A stretch of DNA of 64,000 nucleotides. Source: JAFGPL01 sp963781805. GTDB lineage: Bacteria > Bacteroidota > Bacteroidia > Bacteroidales > UBA10428. This document shows positions 27,955-37,419 of this stretch, piece by piece (position 1 is the first letter of the stretch; the number at the start of each line of letters is the position of its first letter). The position numbers were made by a program, and so were the translations under genes. The notes under the pieces were generated by a model. It had not been told where the DNA came from and ran no database searches. It worked only from the letters and a program-made list of their open reading frames with translations. The DNA lies in the NCBI GenBank assembly GCA_963781805.1, contig CAWAHF010000004.1:1674001-1738000 (forward strand), in the 5' to 3' direction.

Positions 27955-30294
27955 CTATTTAAGTACTACAGGAACAATCATTTTAACTTTTACCGCTGTA
28001 CCTCCTTGCTTACCGGCAGTCCATTTTTTGCAGAGTTTAATCACCCGGATTAATTCATCTTCAATTTTCCGATCTATTGAAGTAATTACCCTGATATCAC
28101 CAACCGAGCCATCGGTATTTACTACAAATTCAACAAGAATCTTCTGGTTTGGAGTACTCACTCCTGCAGGAATTACAAATGCATTGGAAATGTATTTGGA
28201 AAATTCCTGTATTCCACCGGGATAAGTCGGCATTTGTTCTACATTCAGAAAGGCTTCATCTTTTTCTTTGTCTTCTGATTCTATATTAAGTTCATCATTT
28301 GCCTCGAATAATAACGGTGCGGCAGCGAATTTGGAATTCCTGCTAGATCTGGCAGTCTTGGCCATTCCCTGTGCTGATCCGACTGCGTGATTACTGACTC
28401 CTTCGGGCAAAGGCAGAGGTTGTTTTACCGTGGTGATATTTTTACCATTATTCCTTATTTCGGAATCAATAGCAATAAATGATGTATAATTTGTAAGCAG
28501 ATTATATTTCAAACCAAGGGCTGTAATCTCTTTTGTCAATTCCTGGTTTTCACCCAGTTTGGTATAATCATCAAGTAACCTGATCTTTTCGCGCGCCCAT
28601 AAATATTTCAGCGCTGCATTGTTTTTTACAGCCTTGTAATTGTTCAGATTAAATGATTCAGAGAATTCTTTACCCGCTGCCGAACCCGTGACTTTTATGG
28701 TTCCAGTTGCTGCACCTTTATATTTACCAACAACAATCAGTGGTTTTTCAGCAAACACATCAGGATAAGATGAAGGCTGCATATCGTATACTTCAAAACC
28801 CGGATACGCGAATTTTATGTTGGTAAGCACCGGTGAACTGATGTAGTTTCGGAATTTCTCCGAAATTTTACCTGCTTCTTTGGGTTCCAGCACAATAAAT
28901 GATTCTCCGTTTCCGACATGTGCCATACCTTCCATCAAATATCGGTTTACAGAAGACCCGATTCCAAAGGCAAAGAAATTTGCCCTGCCAAGATTTTTGG
29001 ATATAAAATCGAATGCTTCCTTTTCAACCGTGACATAACCATCGGTAATAATTACAAATGAACGCGATGTTTCTTCATCACTTTTCATGGCCAATGCTTT
29101 CTGAAGTGCAGGTAAAAGCTCTGTAGCTCCCCCACCCTGCTGTTTATCAATCAAATCAACAGCTTTCCTGATATTTTCGGGAGTTGCTGGAATCGAACTC
29201 GTAAACAGTGACTGGGAAGAGCCGGCAAACAACAACACATTAAATTTATCCATACTTCTTAGGTTTTGTAGCAGGTTCTTCATAAGCGCCTTGGAAATAT
29301 CCAGCGGAAATCCATACATAGATCCGGAAACATCAACAATAAAAATATATTCTCTTGGAGGTATCATATCAGTGGTTACTTTCTGGGGAGGTTGAACCAT
29401 TGCCAGAAAATAATTTTCATCCCTGTCTTCAAATAGCAATACACCCGATTGAATCTGGTTTCCGGAGAGCTTGTACTGAAGGACAAAATCTTTATTCCCT
29501 TGAAAAACTTCGGGATTTTTCAATGCTATTTCAGCTTGAGACTTACCAATATAATTCACTGAAATATCGTGTGTGCTTGATTTTATACCAGATAGGGGCA
29601 TTCCGGCATTCAGGTTTACCTTTAAATCAAACGTATAATCGGGTGATTTTCCCTCTTCGAGATAAGGATTGGAAACCCAGGAATCTTCAGGCTTTTCATC
29701 TGTGGTGGTATTGTTATATCTCGGACCTACAACCGTAGGAAATACAAACTTGTATACAGCGCTTTCGGGAATAATCAGTTCGGTATATTTTAATTCCACA
29801 CTAATATTATCCCCGGGAAGGATATTTGCCACCTGCATCTGGAATACATTCGGACGCTTCTGTTCAAGGAGCGAAGCTGTTTTTCCCTGGTTTTTGGCTT
29901 CCTCATATAATTGCCTTGCCTGGTTTTTCTCCTGGATGATGGCGTTAATTTCTCTTTCGCCAATCTTCATTTTCATGGCATATACAGCCGCTCGTGTCGA
30001 AGCCGGAAAGATGTAAATGGCTTCGAGTACGTTCTTCCCCTCATTTTTATATACCTGTTTAATGGTTACATCGGCAATTACTCCTGCGATACTAACATTT
30101 GCCTGGGTTGATTTCAAAGGCATCTGGTCGGTTTCCGTATTATCGCTCCGTACAAAAAAGTACGGAGACATTGTTTCATCTTTATCGTTCTTTTCCTGGC
30201 CAATAGTGCAACCGCCTGCGAATAAAAGAAATACGTTCATTGCAATGGCTACTCCCGCATTCCTTGACATTGATTTTAATTTAAAATTTTGCAT
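27955..30294 (-). CDS. VIT and vWA domain lipoprotein with a C-terminal TonB-like domain
   Basis: 779 residues. A lipoprotein signal ends at LLFAGGCTIG. The VIT domain (about 55-190) shows IKQVYKNEGKNVLEAIYIFP, MKMKIGEREI and QMQVANILPGD. The vWA domain (about 315-490) has a MIDAS motif IVDVSGSMYG near 321. A helical region follows, and the last 100 residues (from about 685, MPTYPGG) form a TonB-C-like domain with VEFVVNTDGSVGDIRVI and CKKWTAGKQGG. VIT-vWA proteins mediate metal-dependent protein contacts, and the C-terminal domain is of the type that engages TonB-dependent receptors or partners. The TonB protein gene lies 26 bases upstream on the same strand. The whole fusion suggests an envelope adaptor; its ligand is unknown. 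A later start at the MSRNAG Met is possible. Confidence 0.85.
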   Translation of the reverse strand: MQNFKLKSMSRNAGVAIAMNVFLLFAGGCTIGQEKNDKDETMSPYFFVRSDNTETDQMPLKSTQANVSIAGVIADVTIKQVYKNEGKNVLEAIYIFPASTRAAVYAMKMKIGEREINAIIQEKNQARQLYEEAKNQGKTASLLEQKRPNVFQMQVANILPGDNISVELKYTELIIPESAVYKFVFPTVVGPRYNNTTTDEKPEDSWVSNPYLEEGKSPDYTFDLKVNLNAGMPLSGIKSSTHDISVNYIGKSQAEIALKNPEVFQGNKDFVLQYKLSGNQIQSGVLLFEDRDENYFLAMVQPPQKVTTDMIPPREYIFIVDVSGSMYGFPLDISKALMKNLLQNLRSMDKFNVLLFAGSSQSLFTSSIPATPENIRKAVDLIDKQQGGGATELLPALQKALAMKSDEETSRSFVIITDGYVTVEKEAFDFISKNLGRANFFAFGIGSSVNRYLMEGMAHVGNGESFIVLEPKEAGKISEKFRNYISSPVLTNIKFAYPGFEVYDMQPSSYPDVFAEKPLIVVGKYKGAATGTIKVTGSAAGKEFSESFNLNNYKAVKNNAALKYLWAREKIRLLDDYTKLGENQELTKEITALGLKYNLLTNYTSFIAIDSEIRNNGKNITTVKQPLPLPEGVSNHAVGSAQGMAKTARSSRNSKFAAAPLLFEANDELNIESEDKEKDEAFLNVEQMPTYPGGIQEFSKYISNAFVIPAGVSTPNQKILVEFVVNTDGSVGDIRVITSIDRKIEDELIRVIKLCKKWTAGKQGGTAVKVKMIVPVVLK

Positions 30295-30320
30295 GATTTC
30301 AGATTTTATGGATGAACAAC

Positions 30321-30998
30321 TTAATTGATTTTAAAAGTGATGGGTATGGTATAAGCCACCTTGACAGGGATATCCCTTTGTCTGCCGGGCTTCCATCGGG
30401 GTGAGGCTTTTAACGCCCTTACTACTTCATTATCGAGCAAAGGATCAACACCTCTGATTATTTTTACATTTTCAATGTAGCCTTCCTTGTTTACTACAAA
30501 ATCAGCATAAACTTTACCCTGAATATCCATATTGAGGGCAGCTTCAGGGTAAATTACAATTGATTGAATATACTTTACAAATTCGCTTATGTCCCCGTTT
30601 TTAAAAGACGGCATATCTTCACAAATTCGAAAAGGTATGTCATCAACGGGGGTTTCAGTAGCAACGGGGAAATCTTTAAAATCCACAGCATCCCATGGAT
30701 CAATCTCTGTAGATGCAAACATTTTACCTAAAACATCATCGCTGTTATCTTTGATAACCAGCTTAAATAGTTCACTTGGTTTTACTTCAGGAGGTAGATC
30801 AACTTTTGTATACGTATTTATTATATCAACTTCATACTTTTCCTTTTCTCCCTGATTAATCGAGCGATCCCTGCGGTTCACTCCTGAGCTCCACTCAAAG
30901 GCCAACAGTGCGGTGGCCAATGAGACGATTAGACCTACCTGGAAAAAAATCACTTTATTGTTTTCCAGATTTGCTTTTTTCGACTTTTTTGGTTTCAT
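30321..30998 (-). CDS. TonB-family energy transducer-like protein
   Basis: 225 residues. A basic cytoplasmic N-terminus (MKPKKSKKANLENNK) precedes one transmembrane segment (VIFFQVGLIVSLATALLAFEW). A periplasmic linker leads to the TonB-C domain (about 140-225: FVKYIQSIVIYPEAALNMDI, YADFVVNKEGYIENVKIIRG, ASPRWKPGRQRDIPVKV). It would couple proton-motive force to an outer-membrane receptor, or act as a structural relative. No exbB or exbD is visible. It is first in a two-gene unit with the VIT/vWA lipoprotein and divergent from the sigma/anti-sigma pair, which itself encodes a TonB-C-like domain. Confidence 0.88.
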   Translation of the reverse strand: MKPKKSKKANLENNKVIFFQVGLIVSLATALLAFEWSSGVNRRDRSINQGEKEKYEVDIINTYTKVDLPPEVKPSELFKLVIKDNSDDVLGKMFASTEIDPWDAVDFKDFPVATETPVDDIPFRICEDMPSFKNGDISEFVKYIQSIVIYPEAALNMDIQGKVYADFVVNKEGYIENVKIIRGVDPLLDNEVVRALKASPRWKPGRQRDIPVKVAYTIPITFKIN

Positions 30999-31238
30999 GG
31001 CTAATGGTATTAATTTTTGAAACTTTAATAATAAGATGCAGGCATCTTTTAAATTCCATAAAATCTGAAATCATTTTTTTATTTTATCGTTCATTAAATT
31101 GTTCCAAGTATTTAAAACAAGGTCTGTGCCAATAACTTAAATTCTGAAATGTTTTTAAACATATCTTTCAATGCAATAATTTGAGATTTAAGTAGTTTAT
31201 TATAATTTTACCCGCTGTCCTAATTATGAATCAATCCA

Positions 31239-31847
31239 TTGTTTATTAAATTTAATCCATCGGGCAAACTGCATACCCGGCTTACTGATGAAGAGCTGGT
31301 GAAAAGGATTGTGAGACAGGACGACCAAAAAGCCATCGAAGAAATATTTAACAGATACACCCACCTGTTGTATGGTGTTTGCCTTAAATATCTGAAAGAT
31401 ACTGAGCAATCAAAAGATGCAGTGATGGAAGTATTCGAGCATGCGATGGAAAAAATTCACGGAACAGAAATAAAAAGTTTTAAAGCCTGGATTTACACAG
31501 TTACTAAAAACCATTGCCTGATGCATTTGCGTAAAACAAGTGCACTGAATAAATTAACAAATGGAATGGTTGAAAATTTTTTAGCTGAAATTATGGAATC
31601 CGGCACGGAAATGAATCTTCTTAATGAAGCATCAGAAATTAACCAGGAGGAAAATTTGAAGATTGCTCTGACAAAGCTGAAGAAAGAACAGGAGATTTGT
31701 ATCAGGATGATGTACCTCGAAAACAAATCTTATAAGGAAATAGCCGGGATTACCGGATTTACGCTGAATGAAGTGAAAAGTTTTATTCAGAATGGGAAGA
31801 GGAACCTGAAAATCCTTATTTTAGACAACAATGGCAAAAAAAATTAA
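31239..31847 (+). CDS. ECF-type (sigma-70 family) RNA polymerase sigma factor, TTG start
   Basis: 202 residues. The frame has a stop at 31227 and no ATG before the conserved region, so TTG at 31239 is the best start. Region 2 (about 20-90) carries IVRQDDQKAIEEIFNRY, YLKDTEQSKDAVMEVF and FKAWIYTVTKNHCLMHLRK. Region 4 (about 140-195) is a helix-turn-helix (EICIRMMYLENKSYKEIA, FTLNEVKSFIQNGKRNL). It directs RNA polymerase to a regulon, and is very probably inhibited by the membrane protein encoded by the overlapping downstream gene. The divergent TonB and VIT/vWA genes are candidates for its regulon, which is inference. Confidence 0.88.
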   Translation: MFIKFNPSGKLHTRLTDEELVKRIVRQDDQKAIEEIFNRYTHLLYGVCLKYLKDTEQSKDAVMEVFEHAMEKIHGTEIKSFKAWIYTVTKNHCLMHLRKTSALNKLTNGMVENFLAEIMESGTEMNLLNEASEINQEENLKIALTKLKKEQEICIRMMYLENKSYKEIAGITGFTLNEVKSFIQNGKRNLKILILDNNGKKN

Positions 31848-32916
31848 CATATCCAATCTGTTTAACATCAATGGATGCCTGAATGAGAATGCAATCGCTG
31901 CATATCTTGCAGGAAAGCTTGAAGGTAAGGATTTAAAACAGGTAACCGAACATCTCGATAGCTGCCCTCTGTGCAGCGATGCAGTGGAAGGGGCGTCGCT
32001 GGCCGGACCAGTAAAATACATGGATGATGTGAATCAACTCAGAACTAAAATCAATTTGCAATTCAAAGGTAAAGATAAAATACACAGGTTAAGGAATATA
32101 TCATTTGTTGCAGTCGCAGCATCTATACTGATCATTGCAGGAGTATTCTTCCTGTTCAATAAATTGCAATATTCACAAAAAGAGAATATTGCAGTGACCA
32201 GTCCTTCAGAAGAGGAGGTGCTTGAAAAGGCAAGAGCTTTAGATGAATTTGAACCTAAGAATGAGGCTCCTAAACCCATCGCATCAAAGAAGAAAGAAAA
32301 TGTTATATCTTCCCTGCCTCCTGTAAAAGTAGAAACAGACCAACCGAAGGAATATAATGAAGCTGTTCCGGAAGTACCCCAAATTTTCATTCCGCAACAA
32401 TATGAAGAATTAGAGGAAGAAAAAACTGCGATTCCCGCTACCTCCGGGATGTCCTCTGCTCAGGTGGCGGAACCACTTCCCGAGGGAAAAATTATGTCTG
32501 AAAGTACACCAAAGAAAAGCAGTAACCGACGTTCTATTCTGAATGAAACTTATGCTGATAAAGAGGAATTATCCAAACAGGATAAAATGCCGAAGGCAGA
32601 AACTCTGGATAAGTTTAAAAGTGAAATACCAACATTTGAAGGTGGAGGTTCAGAGAAATTTATAAAATTTATTCAGGATAGTTTAAAAAATAATATGACC
32701 TTTCAACAATCGGGTTACACGGGTGATATTATTGCAAGTTTTGTTGTTGATACCAGTGGAAGAATTGAAAACATTAACATCCTGAATATTGCTGACAATA
32801 AATTACATCAGGAGTTAGTACGAATCTTTAAAAATTCCCCGAAGTGGATACCTGGTATGGAAAAAGGGATAAAAGTTAAAACAACCTATACCGTATCAAT
32901 TAAAACGAATCCTTAA
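31831..32916 (+). CDS. Anti-sigma factor-like membrane protein with a C-terminal TonB-like domain
   Basis: 361 residues, overlapping the sigma gene by 17 bases. The N-terminus has the zinc anti-sigma motif HxxxCxxC (H41, C45, C48 in HLDSCPLCSDAVEG). One transmembrane helix follows (about 92-110, ISFVAVAASILIIAGVFFLF). A long acidic/Pro-rich periplasmic linker leads to a TonB-C-like domain (about 270-361: FEGGGSEKFIKFIQDSL, ASFVVDTSGRIENINIL, NSPKWIPGMEKGIKVKTTY). The domain order suggests that the periplasmic module senses an envelope partner and controls release of the sigma factor. This order is uncommon, since TonB-C normally sits on energy transducers. Confident on the domains, less so on the signalling role. 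Confidence 0.8.
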   Translation: MAKKINISNLFNINGCLNENAIAAYLAGKLEGKDLKQVTEHLDSCPLCSDAVEGASLAGPVKYMDDVNQLRTKINLQFKGKDKIHRLRNISFVAVAASILIIAGVFFLFNKLQYSQKENIAVTSPSEEEVLEKARALDEFEPKNEAPKPIASKKKENVISSLPPVKVETDQPKEYNEAVPEVPQIFIPQQYEELEEEKTAIPATSGMSSAQVAEPLPEGKIMSESTPKKSSNRRSILNETYADKEELSKQDKMPKAETLDKFKSEIPTFEGGGSEKFIKFIQDSLKNNMTFQQSGYTGDIIASFVVDTSGRIENINILNIADNKLHQELVRIFKNSPKWIPGMEKGIKVKTTYTVSIKTNP

Positions 32917-32961
32917 CTTAAGCTTCATCACATCGTGAAAGCAGCTTTATCACAAAATTAT

Positions 32962-33174
32962 CTACTTTTTTCGGTTATGCTTTTTGTTGACTTTATAAGT
33001 CTTTTTCTTTTCTGCCATGGTATACTTTTTATTCCGGGGTAATTCGTCTTTTCTCGGAATCATCAGGTTTCTTCTTTGCTGTGCGTCTTTTGGCCCCCCA
33101 CATCCTGTAACAAAAACCATTGAAATCATCAACAAAAGTATGTAGATACATTGTTTTGAAATACCGGTTTTCAT
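32962..33174 (-). CDS. Small basic lipoprotein of unknown function
   Basis: 70 residues. A lipoprotein signal ends in MVFVTGCGG. The mature part is short, highly basic and probably unstructured (RRNLMIPRKDELPRNKKY, ending KKHNRKK). It is convergent with the anti-sigma gene (45-base gap). The tail could bind nucleic acid, lipid or peptidoglycan, but no family function is known to me. The clean lipobox and ATG support a real gene. Confidence 0.6.
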   Translation of the reverse strand: MKTGISKQCIYILLLMISMVFVTGCGGPKDAQQRRNLMIPRKDELPRNKKYTMAEKKKTYKVNKKHNRKK

Positions 33175-33801
33175 GATTAAATAAGTTTAGTAAGTATTTG
33201 TCTCAATTCAAATTTACTCTTTATACGTCATTTTTTCAAATGAGGTTTTATAACCCATTAAAAGAATTGAAATTATCGGGTTAAACATATTAATGCCAGA
33301 CATAAAAGGTTTCCATTATTTTTTCCACTGTCTCTATTTTGAGTTTGGATAACTAAATAAACCAATCAATTTTAAAACATCTCTAAATAAGCCTGCAACG
33401 TAAACATTCCTGCAACAGCAGGAATCTTATAATAGAGCGCAAATGGCCTTTTACAGGAGATCCATGATCAAGTCAGGGATGTTAATGGTGCTTAATAAAA
33501 AATGTTTTAAAAGCTAATCCCAGAAAATCTGCTTTTTTATAAATTATAACATTCGCATATTTGAGATTCTAATCCAATCGAAAATAAAATATATCCCCAT
33601 TTTTTATCAGGGTAAACAAATCCACGCTGTCCTTTCTCCACGGTTCCCTCATTTTAGTTCGGTATGTTTTGCATCAATTAAAAATCAATATCCAAAATCA
33701 GCCGAATTTAGTGTGGTTGTTGATATATTTTTCAATTTATTAATTGAAATTGATCTTAATTTCTTTAATTTAAGCCTTTGAATATCAATTTCATTCTTTC
33801 A
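33175..33801. other. Intergenic region, no gene seen
   Basis: About 630 AT-rich bases between divergent genes. The only structure is a perfect hairpin at 33406-33425 (ATTCCTGC, AACA loop, GCAGGAAT) without a T tract. I looked for a double-glycine leader peptide that the downstream C39 exporter might process and found none; the longest ATG frame checked (33443) gives 24 residues without a GG leader. The promoter of the exporter operon presumably lies here. Confidence 0.5.
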
Positions 33802-35991
33802 ATGGCAAAATTTCCATTCTATAAGCAATATGATGCAATGGACTGCGGTCCCAGTTGCCTGAGAATGATAGCGAAACATTATGGTAAAAACTATTCGCTT
33901 GACTACCTGAGAGAACGAAGTTATATTACCCGCGAAGGAGTTTCTATGCTGGGAATAAGCGAGGCAGCTGAAGCAATCGGCATGCATACCATTGGAGCCC
34001 GGATTACCTTTGAACAGTTAAAAGAAGATATTCCCCTGCCTTGCATTGTACACTGGCAGCAAAATCACTTTATGGTGGTTTATAAAATTAAAAATAATAC
34101 TGTTTTTATTGCTGATCCGGCTTTTGGACTGAGTCAGCTCACCAGGGAAGAATTTAACAAGGGTTGGTTGAGCACGATACAAGATGATGAAGAGAAAGGA
34201 CTTTGCCTGTTACTTGAACCAACGCCTGATTTTTATAAACAAAAGGATGAATCGATAAACAAAGCCGGATTTGGTTTTCTGTTTTCCTATCTCAGACCTT
34301 ACCGAAATCTGATTGTTCAACTGGGGCTTGGAATCATTCTGAGCAGTGTGCTTCAGATATTATTTCCATTTTTCTTCCAGGCTTTGGTGGATAAGGGAAT
34401 CATTCTTCGCGACGTGGCCTTCATAAACCTGGTGCTTGTTGCCTGGTTTGTTATTATTGGCAGCCGGATGGCTGTTGATTTTATCCGGAACTGGATATTG
34501 CTGCATCTGGGTACCCGAATCAACATTTTCCTGATTTCCGATTTTTTAATCAAACTGATGAGGCTCCCGGTGAAATTTTTCGATACCAAACTCATCGGCG
34601 ATTTGATACAACGTATATTTGACCATAAACGAATTGAAACATTTCTTACCGGAACGCTGCTAAACCTGTTATTTTCCATCATTAGCCTGTTTGTACTCAG
34701 TATAGTACTTATCATATTCAGTCCCCGGATATTCCTGTTGTTTATTATTGGCAGCGCACTTTATTTCATCTGGGTATCCTTGTTTATGAAAAAACGCCGG
34801 AACCTTGACAATAAGAGGTTCACACAGCTTTCATCCAATCAAAGCAATATCATACAGCTGATTACCGGCATGCAAGAGATAAAGCTGAACAATTGTGAAA
34901 AACAAAAGCGCTGGGAATGGGAAAGCATTCAGGCAGCACTCTTCAGAATTAATATCAAAGGACTTGCGCTCAACCAATACCAACAGATGGGAGCCCTGTT
35001 CTTCAATGAATCTAAGAATATCATTATACTTTTTATTGCTGCTCACCTGGTGTTGAGCGGGAACCTGACCATAGGTGCTATGATGGCTGTCTCTTTTATT
35101 TTAGGGCAGTTGAATGCCCCGATTGACCAGATAATTCAGTTCTTCCATACCACTCAGGATGCCAAAATCAGCCTGGAGCGTCTCGCAGAGATTCACAAAA
35201 AGCCGGATGAAGAACCCATAGACGTCTCCCTGCTTTCGGAATTACCAGAAAATCATGAGATTACAGTTAATGAACTCGATTTTCAATACGAAGGGCCCAA
35301 TTCTCCTTTCGTGCTAAAAGGCATTAATCTTAAGATTGAACAAAACAAAGTTACTGCGATTGTTGGGACCAGTGGCAGCGGAAAGACAACGCTGGTGAAA
35401 CTTTTACTGGGTTTTTATGAACCCATACGGGGAAATATAAAGATAGGCAACACAAACCTTAAAAATTTAAGTCACAGGATGTGGCGGCAAAAAAGCGGTG
35501 TGGTGATGCAGGACGGATTTATTTTTTCAGATACCATAGCCAAAAATATTGCGATTTCCGATGAAAAAGTCGATAAACAAAAACTGTTGCATGCAGTAAA
35601 AATGTCGAATGTCCAGGAATTTATCGAATCATTACCCCTGGGATATAACACTAAAATCGGACAGGAAGGAACCCAGTTGAGCCAGGGACAAAGACAGCGT
35701 ATTTTAATCGCGCGTGCCATCTACAAAGAACCGGAATACATTTTTCTGGATGAAGCCACCAATGCCCTAGATGCCAATAACGAGCGCATCATCATGGAAA
35801 ATATGGATGAATTTTTCAAAGGTAAAACTGTTGTGGTGGTGGCTCACCGGTTGAGCACAGTTAAAAATGCCGACCATATAGTTGTTCTTGAAGATGGAAA
35901 AATCATTGAAGAAGGGAATCATAAAAAATTAATAGCCCGGAAAGGAGCTTATTTTAACCTGGTAAAAAACCAACTGGAACTTGGAATGTAG
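33802..35991 (+). CDS. Peptidase-containing ABC exporter (C39 family, type I secretion)
   Basis: 729 residues from the ATG at 33802 (MAKFPFYKQYDAMDCGPSC); an in-frame TTG eight codons earlier is less likely. The C39 peptidase (1-140) has its catalytic C15 (DCGPSC), a His near 89 (HWQQNHFMVV) and an Asp near 104 (IADPAFG). The transmembrane domain (about 155-450) has five or six helices. The ATPase has Walker A GTSGSGKTT, signature LSQGQRQR, Walker B YIFLDEATNALD and the H-loop VVVVAHRLST. The protein should cleave a double-Gly leader and export the cargo peptide together with the HlyD-like protein encoded 15 bases downstream. No precursor peptide is visible nearby. Confidence 0.94.
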   Translation: MAKFPFYKQYDAMDCGPSCLRMIAKHYGKNYSLDYLRERSYITREGVSMLGISEAAEAIGMHTIGARITFEQLKEDIPLPCIVHWQQNHFMVVYKIKNNTVFIADPAFGLSQLTREEFNKGWLSTIQDDEEKGLCLLLEPTPDFYKQKDESINKAGFGFLFSYLRPYRNLIVQLGLGIILSSVLQILFPFFFQALVDKGIILRDVAFINLVLVAWFVIIGSRMAVDFIRNWILLHLGTRINIFLISDFLIKLMRLPVKFFDTKLIGDLIQRIFDHKRIETFLTGTLLNLLFSIISLFVLSIVLIIFSPRIFLLFIIGSALYFIWVSLFMKKRRNLDNKRFTQLSSNQSNIIQLITGMQEIKLNNCEKQKRWEWESIQAALFRINIKGLALNQYQQMGALFFNESKNIIILFIAAHLVLSGNLTIGAMMAVSFILGQLNAPIDQIIQFFHTTQDAKISLERLAEIHKKPDEEPIDVSLLSELPENHEITVNELDFQYEGPNSPFVLKGINLKIEQNKVTAIVGTSGSGKTTLVKLLLGFYEPIRGNIKIGNTNLKNLSHRMWRQKSGVVMQDGFIFSDTIAKNIAISDEKVDKQKLLHAVKMSNVQEFIESLPLGYNTKIGQEGTQLSQGQRQRILIARAIYKEPEYIFLDEATNALDANNERIIMENMDEFFKGKTVVVVAHRLSTVKNADHIVVLEDGKIIEEGNHKKLIARKGAYFNLVKNQLELGM

Positions 35992-36006
35992 CATAAATTT
36001 GGTAAG

Positions 36007-37326
36007 ATGGCGCAAAACGACATAAAAAATAATTCTGAAAAAATTGAACTCCGCAGCGAGGAAGTTCAGGAATTATTAGGTCAGGTTCCCAGATGGATCC
36101 TGAGATGGGGCATTACCATTATCATGCTTACGGTTGCTATTCTAATCATTGGAAGCACCTTGTTCAAATATCCAGACATTCAATATTCGGATATTATTCT
36201 TACTACTGAAAATCCCCCGGCTAACCTGGTGGCAAAAATAACCGGGAAAATTCAGAAATTTTTTGTTAAAGATAATCAGATCGTGAAAAAAGGAGAAATT
36301 GTAGCGCTTCTCGAAACAGCCGCCAATTATAAGGATGTATTTGAAGTGGAGAAAATACTTAATGCACAAAAAGAAAATACGAATATTGCTGTTTTAAGTA
36401 CCCTTGATAAAAAATATGAACTGGGAGAACTGCAATCTATTTTTTCGGCATACCTTAAAAATGCACAGGATTATCAGAATTTCATTCATCTGAATTATCA
36501 TCAGAAAAAAATAGCAGCGGTACAACAAGAGCTCAAAAAGCACGATGATTTTTACAAACGGCTCGAAGAACAATCTGCTGTTCAAAACAGGGAATTCGAA
36601 CTAGCCAAAAGACAGTTCAGCAGAGATTCCATACTTTTTAAACAGGGTGTTATTGCCAGTTCAGACTTCGAAAAATCGGAAAGCAGCCTGTTGAAGACCG
36701 AATATTCGCTTAAAGAAACCGAGACCAATTTGGCAGATGCAAGAATTCAGGTATCAAAACTTAACCAACAGATTCTTGACCTGGAACTGGAAAATAACAA
36801 AGAGCTGAAGCAGAAAGAAATGCAGCTGACAGAATCGTATGATAAACTGATGGCAGAAATAGAAATCTGGAAACAGAAATACCTGTTGATTTCGCCAGTA
36901 GATGGCAAGGTAAGTTTCACAAAATTCTGGAGCGAAAATCAGCAGGTTACCGAAAATGAAGTGGTAATGACCATCATCCCTGAGAATCCGGGAAAAATTA
37001 TCGGTAAGACCAATCTTTCGGTCGAGGGAGCCGGTAAAGTAAAAACAGGTCAGAAAGTGAATATTAAATTTGCCAATTATCCCTTTATGGAATTTGGTAT
37101 GGTTCGCGGCATAGTTACCTCCATTTCTCAGGTTCCGAATAAAAATAATTACACTGTTGAAGTGAAACTTACAAACGGAATGGTAACCAATTATGGCAAA
37201 ACCATTGAATTCAGGCAGGAGATGCCAGGCATGGCTGAAATTATCACCGATAACCTGAGCCTGTTCAAACGTATCATTAATCCTGTAAAATCGGTGATAA
37301 AGCGGCAACGGATGAATTCGGAGTGA
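36007..37326 (+). CDS. HlyD-family membrane fusion protein
   Basis: 439 residues. A short cytoplasmic N-terminus precedes one transmembrane segment (WGITIIMLTVAILIIGSTLF, near 35-55). Residues 60-110 and 290-330 form the two halves of a biotinyl-lipoyl-like domain (VAKITGKIQKFFVKDNQIVKKGEIVALL and LISPVDGKVSFTKFW). A long helical hairpin lies between (about 120-280). The C-terminus is a beta-barrel region (GKTNLSVEGAGKVKTGQKVNI). It bridges the C39 ABC exporter to an outer-membrane channel, probably a TolC-like protein encoded elsewhere. Pairing with the upstream gene is clear from the 15-base spacing. Confidence 0.93.
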   Translation: MAQNDIKNNSEKIELRSEEVQELLGQVPRWILRWGITIIMLTVAILIIGSTLFKYPDIQYSDIILTTENPPANLVAKITGKIQKFFVKDNQIVKKGEIVALLETAANYKDVFEVEKILNAQKENTNIAVLSTLDKKYELGELQSIFSAYLKNAQDYQNFIHLNYHQKKIAAVQQELKKHDDFYKRLEEQSAVQNREFELAKRQFSRDSILFKQGVIASSDFEKSESSLLKTEYSLKETETNLADARIQVSKLNQQILDLELENNKELKQKEMQLTESYDKLMAEIEIWKQKYLLISPVDGKVSFTKFWSENQQVTENEVVMTIIPENPGKIIGKTNLSVEGAGKVKTGQKVNIKFANYPFMEFGMVRGIVTSISQVPNKNNYTVEVKLTNGMVTNYGKTIEFRQEMPGMAEIITDNLSLFKRIINPVKSVIKRQRMNSE

Positions 37327-37419
37327 TACGCCCGGAATATCCTTATACGAATAGGATTTGCCAAAGAAAATCAATAATTTTAGTGAACGATTAATAATTC
37401 TCAATTCAACAGGTTGAAG

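Noticed and set aside
36754..37404. 216-codon minus-strand frame opposite the HlyD gene
   Set aside because: The plus-strand HlyD gene has clear domains; this frame is Phe/His-rich without any motif and only mirrors its codons.
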